From positions 1-55,404 of the forward strand of contig NZ_JASPDO010000019.1 in assembly GCF_030230605.1 (NCBI RefSeq): a stretch of 55,404 nucleotides of DNA, read 5' to 3'. This stretch comes from Brevibacterium sp. UMB1308A. GTDB lineage: Bacteria > Actinomycetota > Actinomycetes > Actinomycetales > Brevibacteriaceae. The notes below the pieces were generated by a model, which searched no databases, was not told the origin of the DNA, and saw nothing but the letters and a program-made list of their open reading frames with translations. This document shows, one piece after another, positions 43,177-50,339 of the stretch (within the stretch, counting starts at the first letter, position 1; every line of letters begins with the position of its first letter). Position numbers and translations under genes: made by a program.

Positions 43177-44156
43177 GGATTCACATTGCTGCTCTTGGTG
43201 GGACCATCGCGTCAACGGCCAGCGACACAGGCGGGGTCGCGCCCAGCGCAACTGCGCAGGCGATCGTCGAAGCCGCTCGGATCGATACGCTCCCTTTTCC
43301 TGTTGACGTCACATATGAGCAGGTGGCGCAGGTGGGGTCCGGATCCATCACGCTGGACCACGTGAGCCAGGTTGTCGAATCGGCCAAAAAAGCGCGCGAA
43401 GAAGGCGCCACGGCTGTCGTTCTCACGCAGGGCACTGACACGTTGGAAGAGACCACGTTCGCGCTGTCGCTCATGAACGATTCGGGTATCCCCATTGTGA
43501 CCACCGGCGCGATGCGCAACCCCACACTTCCCGGCACGGACGGGCCGGCGAACGTGCGTTCGGCCATCATCACGGCAGCCGACCCGCGCATTCAGATGCT
43601 GCCCGCCGTTCTCGTTTTCGCAGACGAGGTCCACGATCCGTCACTGGTACGCAAGACTCATACCACCTCGGCCGCACCCTTTTCCTCCGGCCCCGGGGCG
43701 GGCCCGCTGGGCTGGGTGAGCGAAGACCGCCTGGTGTTCCTCCACATGCCCGCGACCCTGCCGGGCACGCTCACTCGCGCGACCTCGGCGCAAAAAGCGC
43801 AGGTGGCACTCGTGGAGGTCACGCTGGACGACTCACTGGCCTATGTCGACTTCCTCAAACAGGCCGGGTACAGCGCAGCGGTTCTCGCTGGTGTGGGTGG
43901 CGGGCACGTTCCTGTCAACGTGCTTGAGCGGGTCACGGCGCTCGCCTCAGAAATGCCCGTGGTGTACTGCGCGCGCACCGGCGCGGGACGCACTTTGGAA
44001 GCGACCTACGGATACCCCGGGGCGGAACTCGATTTGCAGGCCGCGGGGATGATTCCAGCCGGCCGGTTGGACGCTCGGAAAGCCCGGATTCTCACCATTC
44101 TGGCGTTGGAATCGGGTACAAAAATTGAGGACGTATTTAGCTACTTCAGACAGTAG
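43173..44156 (+). CDS. ansA: L-asparaginase
   Basis: Hydrolyses asparagine to aspartate and ammonia. 327 aa, no signal peptide, so cytoplasmic. Both active-site motifs are present: ALGGTIAS at 7-14 (Thr 11 nucleophile) and VVLTQGTDTLEET near 85 (Thr-Asp pair). Coupled by ATGA overlap to the carotenoid elongase, although no metabolic link is obvious. A short CCGC/GCGG hairpin follows the stop. Confidence 0.92.
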   Translation: MRIHIAALGGTIASTASDTGGVAPSATAQAIVEAARIDTLPFPVDVTYEQVAQVGSGSITLDHVSQVVESAKKAREEGATAVVLTQGTDTLEETTFALSLMNDSGIPIVTTGAMRNPTLPGTDGPANVRSAIITAADPRIQMLPAVLVFADEVHDPSLVRKTHTTSAAPFSSGPGAGPLGWVSEDRLVFLHMPATLPGTLTRATSAQKAQVALVEVTLDDSLAYVDFLKQAGYSAAVLAGVGGGHVPVNVLERVTALASEMPVVYCARTGAGRTLEATYGYPGAELDLQAAGMIPAGRLDARKARILTILALESGTKIEDVFSYFRQ

Positions 44157-44206
44157 TTTTTAGCCGCCCAGAGCGGATTCTTTACACCTCGGATTTTCGG
44201 TTTACC

Positions 44207-45394
44207 ATGACTCTCATGGAACCAATTCGAGCGCGTCTAAATGACTGCATTTCACAGATGCCACCGTCCCCTATTCGGGAACTGTTTAGGATCGCGCACG
44301 ACCCGGCCATCATTAGTTTCGCCGGTGGGCACCCAGACGAAAAGCTCTTCGACGTTGAAGGGCTCAAGGCCGCTTACACGCACGTGTTCGACACGCAAGG
44401 TGGGCGTGCCATGCAGTACGGTGTCACCGACGGGGAATGGGAACTTCGCCAAGCCGCAGCGCAGCGGATTCGCGGAACCGGGATCAGTGCAGAAGCGAGC
44501 AACGTCCTGATCACCTCGGGCTCCCAGCAGGGAATCTCTCTGCTGGCGCACACCCTGTTTAACCCGGGTGATGTTCTCTTGTGCGAAAACCCCACGTTCA
44601 TGTCTGCTCTGCAGGCGTTTGGGATGCACGGGATCGAATTCGTGGCGATCGACACCGATGAAGGTGGCTTAGTGCCCGAAGCCCTTGAAGCGGCGATCAA
44701 GTACTACCGCCCCAAAGCGCTGTACACGATCCCCACGTTTCAAAACCCCACCGGGATCACCATGCCTGCATCCAGGCGCGAACAGATTGCGCAAGTGCTG
44801 TCTGAGTCGGACATGTGGCTCATCGAGGACGACCCGTATTCGGAGCTGCGCTTCACCGAGGAGCGCATGCAACCCATCAGTGCAGACCCGCGGGTTGCTG
44901 ACCGCGCGTTCTACCTGGGGTCCTTGTCCAAGGTGCTGTCGCCCGGCGTGCGCATTGGGTGGATCCATGGGCCCGATGAAATCCTGGAACGCGTCACGGT
45001 AACCAAGCAGGGTACCGTCATCCAGTCTTCGACCATTGACCAGCTAGCGGTTGCGCACTACTTGGAGACGACCGACCTGGACAAGAAACTGGAGCCGGTG
45101 CGTGAAACGTACCGTCAGCGCATGCGCACCCAGGTCGATGCTCTGAACCGGGTGCTGCCCGCCGGGTCTTACATTGCCGAGCCCTCAGGTGGCATGTTCG
45201 TGTGGGTGTACCTGCCGGAACGCTACGACACGTCTGAACTGGTGTACAAAGCGATCGACGCTGGCGTCATCTTTGTTCCAGGCGCGCCGTTCTACATGGA
45301 AAACCCCAACCACCAGTCCATGCGCTTGACGTTCGTTTCTGCGGAACCGGATGTCATCGAAGAAGGCGTGGCGCGTCTGGCCACAGTGTTCTAG
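44207..45394 (+). CDS. PLP-dependent class I/II aminotransferase
   Basis: 395-aa aminotransferase of the 2-aminoadipate/MocR-like group (LysN/ARO8 type). PLP-binding Lys 242 lies in YLGSLSKVLSPGVRIGW; also present are MQYGVTDGEWELRQ, TSGSQQG, NPTG and the C-terminal MRLTFVSAEPD. The substrate could be an aromatic, branched-chain or 2-aminoadipate amino acid and is not decidable here. An ATG three codons later (44216) is also possible. The gene overlaps the PIN-domain gene by one base. About 50 bp separate it from the asparaginase, including one ACCTCGG word. Confidence 0.88.
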   Translation: MTLMEPIRARLNDCISQMPPSPIRELFRIAHDPAIISFAGGHPDEKLFDVEGLKAAYTHVFDTQGGRAMQYGVTDGEWELRQAAAQRIRGTGISAEASNVLITSGSQQGISLLAHTLFNPGDVLLCENPTFMSALQAFGMHGIEFVAIDTDEGGLVPEALEAAIKYYRPKALYTIPTFQNPTGITMPASRREQIAQVLSESDMWLIEDDPYSELRFTEERMQPISADPRVADRAFYLGSLSKVLSPGVRIGWIHGPDEILERVTVTKQGTVIQSSTIDQLAVAHYLETTDLDKKLEPVRETYRQRMRTQVDALNRVLPAGSYIAEPSGGMFVWVYLPERYDTSELVYKAIDAGVIFVPGAPFYMENPNHQSMRLTFVSAEPDVIEEGVARLATVF

Positions 45395-46008
45395 TGGCTT
45401 TGGCAGTGCGCGCACTTGTCGACACCAGCGTGCTGGTGTCGGACCTTCTATGGCTGGGGTTGCTCACCATGCGCCAGCTGGGTGGTTCTCAGGGTGACGT
45501 TACTCTGGAACTGTTTACGACCTCGGCGATCTTAGAAGAACTACGGCCAGCGCTCAGGCGCGTGTACCGGGAGCGGACCCGCTTACAGATCGGGTGCGCG
45601 TTTGAGGCCCGGTGGCAGTCGCTGGGACACCTGGATATGGCAGGCATGGACATGACCAGGAGGGGTTTCGTCAAAGATCCCGACGATGCACACCTGGATG
45701 TTGCCGCGTGGCAGGGCAGGATGGACGTGCTGGTCAGCAATGACGTGCGCGCGTTTAAGCCCGTGTCATCGCACCTGGATGAGAAGGCTGAGCGTGGCTA
45801 TGAGCTGGTTACTGGGGACGCGCTTCTGGTGTGGCTGTGGGATGCGCAGGCAGGTGCGTGTCGTGTGCAGTTCGTGGACACGTGGCGTGGACTGTACGAA
45901 CAGTACTGCCAGGAGTGTCAGCTGGAGCCGGATCGCCGGGCGGTGAGCGAACAGTTCCGGCGAGCGCGGGCGTTTAAGTTGGCCAAACGGCTCAAGGGCC
46001 TGGGTTAG
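45394..46008 (+). CDS. Orphan PIN-domain protein
   Basis: 204 aa. The four acidic positions of a PIN nuclease are present: Asp 10 in LVDTSVLVSDLLW, Glu 48-49 in ILEEL, Asp in KDPDDAHLDVAA (about 95-101) and Asp in VSNDVRAF (about 118). Such proteins are usually RNases and often VapC-like toxins. There is no antitoxin gene next to it: upstream is an aminotransferase whose stop shares a base with its GTG start, downstream is an intergenic repeat. At 204 aa it is longer than a typical ~130-aa VapC; the C-terminal ~60 residues are basic and of unknown function. Confidence 0.78.
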   Translation: MALAVRALVDTSVLVSDLLWLGLLTMRQLGGSQGDVTLELFTTSAILEELRPALRRVYRERTRLQIGCAFEARWQSLGHLDMAGMDMTRRGFVKDPDDAHLDVAAWQGRMDVLVSNDVRAFKPVSSHLDEKAERGYELVTGDALLVWLWDAQAGACRVQFVDTWRGLYEQYCQECQLEPDRRAVSEQFRRARAFKLAKRLKGLG

Positions 46009-46072
46009 GTGGGGGCACCTGGGGTACGGGGGCTTGAGCCCGGGCTGATCCCAGCGCAGTTACCCGAGTCGC

Positions 46073-46233
46073 GTTACCCACCACAAGTCACTCGAGTCGA
46101 GTTTCTCTACACTCCTCAGCCGTTTTGAACTTGCTGTGTAGAGTAACTCGTTGGTTTTGGGCCCTAAACGTGAACAAAACGAACAAAAAGGGTAGTTAGT
46201 CACCACACTGGTTCGAGCTGTGTTGGGTAAACG
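46073..46233 (+). repeat. MITE-like intergenic repeat, copy B
   Basis: 46169-46233 matches 28491-28555 in inverse orientation at 59 of 65 positions. The element begins with GTTACCCACCACA (46073-46085), the same word as an end of copy A, and ends with TGTGTTGGGTAA (46219-46230), the complement of TTACCCAACACA. It fills most of the 240-bp gap between the convergent PIN and glycosylase genes. No reading frame is present. Confidence 0.7.
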
Positions 46234-46248
46234 CCCTCACGCACCTGT

Positions 46249-46938
46249 TCAATGCGAAGGTTTAGGCGCACGGGGCGATCGCCTGTACGCCGACACCGTT
46301 GGATCGTCCTGAATCCAGAAACGCATGGGGTCATCGGCCGCTTGACTCACTCCCACACGAGGCCCCACAGCCACCGACTCACTTGCGCGCAACTCGCCAC
46401 GCACCAGAGTCACCTCAGAGCCACGATCACACAGATCAACCCCGGAGTGCGCCATGGTCACACCCAGCGCACGGGTCAGGTTTCCCGGACCCCGCGCAAG
46501 ATGCGCGTCACTCACACCGGGTCGGCGCCGACTGCGAGCCACCTCGGCCCCGTCAACCACCTCACCGGCCCGGATCAACACCGCCTGAGCTACACCCGCT
46601 GGGGAACACACCACATTGCAACACGTGTGTCCATGCATGGTGTACGTATACAGGTGCCCCGCAGGCCCAAACATAACAGCGTTACGGGCAGTCTGGCCCT
46701 TGTACGCGTGAGACGCCGGGTCGTCAACACCCGCGTACGCCTCGACTTCGGTGATCCGGACCGTCACATCTGGAGTGGCCAGAAAGCACCCCAGCAACAC
46801 ACGCGCACTGGTCCGCGCGTCAGGGCTGAGCCAGTCGCACAGCCCGCTCCCATCGCCTCGACCATCCGGCGCACCATCAGGTACGCTCACCGGTCCGCTA
46901 CCCGGAGCACCCCCAGGCACATTCGCACCCATCAGCAT
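46249..46938 (-). CDS. 3-methyladenine DNA glycosylase (AAG/MPG family)
   Basis: Removes alkylated and deaminated purines to start base-excision repair. 229 aa with a Gly/Pro-rich N-terminal ~33 residues and then the AAG fold: [26 protein letters not shown] (catalytic Glu near 66), [30 protein letters not shown] and [12 protein letters not shown]. The ATG overlaps the sdaA stop by 7 bp (ATGCTGA), so it is probably translated from the same message. A later start that removes the low-complexity head is possible. Confidence 0.9.
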   Translation of the reverse strand: MLMGANVPGGAPGSGPVSVPDGAPDGRGDGSGLCDWLSPDARTSARVLLGCFLATPDVTVRITEVEAYAGVDDPASHAYKGQTARNAVMFGPAGHLYTYTMHGHTCCNVVCSPAGVAQAVLIRAGEVVDGAEVARSRRRPGVSDAHLARGPGNLTRALGVTMAHSGVDLCDRGSEVTLVRGELRASESVAVGPRVGVSQAADDPMRFWIQDDPTVSAYRRSPRAPKPSH

Positions 46939-48521
46939 TCGACGACGTTGACCGCCAGACCACCCATCGCGGTTTCTTTGTACTTGTGGCTCATGTCTTC
47001 ACCGGTGGACCGCATGGTTTCGATCACTTCGTCGAGGCTTACGCGGTGCGTCCCGTCGCCCCACATCGCCATCTTGGCCGCGTTAATCGCCTTGCCCGCA
47101 GCAATCGCGTTGCGCTCGATGCACGGCACCTGCACCAGACCGGCGATCGGGTCGCATGTGAGACCCAGGTTGTGTTCCATGGCGATCTCGGCCGCGTTTT
47201 CCACCTGTTCAGGGGTCCCGCCCATGACCTGTGCCAACGCCCCAGCCGCCATCGACGAAGCCGAGCCAACCTCACCCTGGCAACCCACCTCGGCGCCAGA
47301 GATCGAAGCCTTCTCCTTGTACAACCCGCCAATCGCCGCCGCGGTCAGCAGGTACTCCACGATCGCGTCCGCGCGTCCCTGCGGCCCGGCGTCCACGACC
47401 CGGTCCACAAAGTGCAGTGCGTAGTACATCACGGCAGGAATGATGCCCGCCGCCCCATTGGTAGGCGCGGTCACGACCCGCCCGCCGGAAGCGTTTTCCT
47501 CGTTCACCGCCAGCGCGATCAGGTTGACCCACTCCTGGTAGAACTTGGGGTCGTTGTGGGGGTCTTCGGCCTTCAGCCGCAAGAACCAGTCGTGGGCGCG
47601 CCGCTTCACCTTCAGCCCGCCCGGCAGGTACCCGGTACGGTCCAGCGACGACATCGCACATTCGTCCATCACGGAGTAGATGTGCAGCAGCCCTTCGCGG
47701 ATCTCCTCCTCCGTGCGCTCCTGAAGTTCGTTGGCCATCACGATCTCCCACAACGCCAGGTCATGTTCCTTGGCAATGCGCAAAAGGTCAGCTGCAGAGG
47801 AGTATTCGTACACCGGCCCCGAGGTCGTTCCCTCTGACCCCGCTCCGCTAGTTTCCGCGGTGGTGGGTTCAGAGGCCGAGGTGCCCGCGACGCCCGTTTC
47901 CGCAGCGCCGCCCGCTGCCGCCTCGGCCTCCTGAGCCTCCCCTACCTCCGTGAGCTCTGACAGGTCTTCACCTAGGACGGTGGTCCCGGCGAGGTGGTCG
48001 TGGGTTTCGTGGATGACGTCCGGGGTGTGGAGTTCACCACCGATAGGTTCGTTTTCATCCGACTCTGCGACCACGAACCCGCCACCAACGGAGTAGTACG
48101 TTTCTTTCGCCAGTTCTTCCCCAGCGGCGTTGTACGCCGTGAGGGTCATGGCGTTGGTGTGGCGTTCAAGCACGGTGAGTGGACGTTTCACCATGTCGTC
48201 TTCTGTGAGCTTGATGTCACGCACGTCGCCAAAGCGGATGGCGCCCGTCTGGGCCATGCGTGCTTTGCGCTGGTCCATGTCGTTGGCTTCGATCTCTTCA
48301 GGTTTACACCCTTCGAGTCCCAGCAAGATCGCGTCAAATGTTCCGTGACCGCGCCCCGTTGCAGCCAATGACCCAAACACATCCACGCGCAAAGAATCGA
48401 GTTCACTTACCCGGTCCCCTACCAGCTCAACGAAACTGGCAGCCGCGCGCATGGGCCCTACCGTGTGTGACGACGATGGCCCCACTCCAATTGAGAAAAG
48501 TTCAAACACACTTACTGGCAT
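46932..48521 (-). CDS. sdaA: L-serine dehydratase with low-complexity insert
   Basis: Fe-S enzyme converting serine to pyruvate and ammonia. 529 aa against about 460 for the family. The N-terminal regulatory part ([24 protein letters not shown]) and the catalytic part are complete. Cluster ligands Cys 414, Cys 456 and Cys 467 have the 42- and 11-residue spacing of known enzymes, and the C-terminal Cys 529 suits the tail-in-active-site form. Residues about 165-235 are a Glu/Ala/Gly/Thr-rich insert between the two parts. GGGAGGACAGCG precedes ATG. It follows gcvH on the same strand after a terminator; glycine to serine to pyruvate is the plausible joint route. Confidence 0.93.
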   Translation of the reverse strand: MPVSVFELFSIGVGPSSSHTVGPMRAAASFVELVGDRVSELDSLRVDVFGSLAATGRGHGTFDAILLGLEGCKPEEIEANDMDQRKARMAQTGAIRFGDVRDIKLTEDDMVKRPLTVLERHTNAMTLTAYNAAGEELAKETYYSVGGGFVVAESDENEPIGGELHTPDVIHETHDHLAGTTVLGEDLSELTEVGEAQEAEAAAGGAAETGVAGTSASEPTTAETSGAGSEGTTSGPVYEYSSAADLLRIAKEHDLALWEIVMANELQERTEEEIREGLLHIYSVMDECAMSSLDRTGYLPGGLKVKRRAHDWFLRLKAEDPHNDPKFYQEWVNLIALAVNEENASGGRVVTAPTNGAAGIIPAVMYYALHFVDRVVDAGPQGRADAIVEYLLTAAAIGGLYKEKASISGAEVGCQGEVGSASSMAAGALAQVMGGTPEQVENAAEIAMEHNLGLTCDPIAGLVQVPCIERNAIAAGKAINAAKMAMWGDGTHRVSLDEVIETMRSTGEDMSHKYKETAMGGLAVNVVEC

Positions 48522-48634
48522 CGCTGTCCTCCCTGCTCCACGTCGAATGCTCCACGTCGAATGCAGCTTCCCGCTGCTGTGTTGGCACGTCCTTGTACCT
48601 GCGAATCCAAATCCAGGCTCTCGAAACAAGCACC

Positions 48635-48677
48635 AAAAAAGGGGGCACGGGACTCTCCACGAGAGTCTCGCACCCCC
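48635..48677 (-). terminator. Terminator after gcvH
   Basis: On the minus strand a 16-bp stem with two G-U pairs (48641-48656 with 48662-48677) is followed by TTTTTTGG, 10 bp after the gcvH stop. It separates gcvPTH from sdaA. Confidence 0.85.
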
Positions 48678-48686
48678 TGTGAATTC

Positions 48687-49076
48687 TTAGATCTTGTTCT
48701 GTTCTGCGTATGCGTCTGCGTCCATGAGTTCGCCGGCTTCAGTTGCGGCGACCTCGAAGATCCAGCCTTCCCCGTAGGTGTCGTCGTTCACCAGGGTGGG
48801 GTTGTCTTCGAGTGCTTCGTTGACGGCGACAACTTCACCGGAGACTGGCGAGATGAGGTCGGACACCGACTTGGTGGATTCGATTTCACCACATGCTTCA
48901 CCAGCGGTGATGGTGTCACCCACCTGTGGTGCGTCGACGAACACGACTTCACCAAGCGCGTCCGATGCAACTTCGGTGATACCAACGCGCACGGTAGCTC
49001 CAGCGATTGCGTCAGGAGCTGCGTTGACCCATTCGTGGTCTGCGGAGTAGGACAGTTCTTTTGGAAGGTTAACCAT
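48687..49076 (-). CDS. gcvH: Glycine cleavage system H protein
   Basis: Lipoyl carrier that shuttles the aminomethyl group between P, T and L proteins. 129 aa. The lipoylated lysine is Lys 69 in GEIESTKSVSDL. AAAGGA precedes ATG 49076; the frame is open 15 codons upstream without a better start. Third gene of gcvP-gcvT-gcvH, followed by a strong terminator. The dihydrolipoamide dehydrogenase (L protein) is not in the window. Confidence 0.97.
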   Translation of the reverse strand: MVNLPKELSYSADHEWVNAAPDAIAGATVRVGITEVASDALGEVVFVDAPQVGDTITAGEACGEIESTKSVSDLISPVSGEVVAVNEALEDNPTLVNDDTYGEGWIFEVAATEAGELMDADAYAEQNKI

Positions 49077-49175
49077 GTGTGTTCCTTTCGTGGTGCCCGT
49101 GCAGGGCAAAGGGGGCGTCACTTCAAGTGTGCCCTATGTATGGGTAGTTCAGTGGAAAAAGTTGGAACTTTTACC

Positions 49176-50312
49176 TCAAGATTCGCGACGGTAGAACGGT
49201 GTTTCTACCACGGTGAACGGGTAGCGCTTGCCACGGATGTCGGCTTCCAGTTCGGTTCCCGCTTCTGCCTGGTCCACGTCCACATATGCAAGGGCAATGG
49301 GGTGTCCCAGGGTTGGGGAAGGCTGTCCCGAGGTGATAACTCCTACCGTCTGTTCGCCGGCTTTGAGTTCGGCACCGCTGCGGGCTGCGCGACGGCCGGA
49401 CGAGCTGAGGCCCACCAGGGTGCGGTCGACCTTTGACGTGTCCAGTTTTTCGAGTGCTTCGCGTCCCACAAATTCGGTCTTGTTCTTCAACGCACCTGCA
49501 ACCATGCCACCCATTCCTGCTTCGACAGGCGTGATGTCGTTGGTGAGTTCGTTACCAAACAGAGGCATTCCGGCTTCCAGGCGCAACGAGTCACGTGCTG
49601 CAAGACCAGCTGGTTTCAGGTCAAAGTCCGCACCGGCCTTAGTCAGAACGCTCCACAGTTCCTGGGCTCCTGCGTTAGGCAGGTACAGTTCGAACCCATC
49701 TTCTCCTGTGTACCCGGTGCGGGCCAGCAGAATGTCCAGGCCTCCCACTTTCAGTGGTGCCCACGCGTAGTAGGCAAGTTCCTTGATGGCGTTGCGGCCT
49801 TCCTCAGTGTCCTGCGTGGACAGAAGAATGTCTTCAGACGCAGGACCCTGGACCGCAATCAGCGCGGTGTCAGCGGATTCGTCGGTTACCGTGACATCTG
49901 CGCCAGGGTTAGCAGCCAAGAACGCTTCTACCCGTTTCGTGAACGCTTCCACGTCAGCAGGCGTGTTTGAAGCGTTAGGCACAATCAGGTATTCGTTGTC
50001 TGCCAGGCGGTACGTGATGAGGTCGTCAATCAGGTGCCCGTTTTCATCAATGAGCAGACCGTACTTAGCCTTGCCCACCTTCATGGTCGAGTACTTGGAC
50101 AGCATTGCATAGTCCAAGTAGTCCCCGGCCTGAGCACCTTTCACGCGCACTTCGCCCATGTGCGAGAGGTCGAACAGACCTGCCGCGCCACGCACAGCGC
50201 GGTGTTCGTCCAGTTCGTTCTGGTACTTCAGCGGCATTTCCCAGCCACCAAAGTCGGTGAACGAAGCGCCCAACTGTTCGTGAATGTCATACAGCGGAGT
50301 GTGTTTAGTCAT
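49176..50312 (-). CDS. gcvT: Aminomethyltransferase (glycine cleavage T protein)
   Basis: Transfers the methylene group from H protein to tetrahydrofolate and releases ammonia. 378 aa. It has LYDIHEQLGASFTDFGGWEMPLKY at the N-terminus, FDLSHMGEVRVKG (Asp of the folate site follows at about 100), ARTGYTGEDGFELYLP near 195-210 and a C-terminal barrel with IALAYVD. 27 bp downstream of gcvP and 99 bp upstream of gcvH. Confidence 0.96.
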   Translation of the reverse strand: MTKHTPLYDIHEQLGASFTDFGGWEMPLKYQNELDEHRAVRGAAGLFDLSHMGEVRVKGAQAGDYLDYAMLSKYSTMKVGKAKYGLLIDENGHLIDDLITYRLADNEYLIVPNASNTPADVEAFTKRVEAFLAANPGADVTVTDESADTALIAVQGPASEDILLSTQDTEEGRNAIKELAYYAWAPLKVGGLDILLARTGYTGEDGFELYLPNAGAQELWSVLTKAGADFDLKPAGLAARDSLRLEAGMPLFGNELTNDITPVEAGMGGMVAGALKNKTEFVGREALEKLDTSKVDRTLVGLSSSGRRAARSGAELKAGEQTVGVITSGQPSPTLGHPIALAYVDVDQAEAGTELEADIRGKRYPFTVVETPFYRRES

Positions 50313-50339
50313 CGTCGACTCCTTTGAGTGTGAGGTTGA

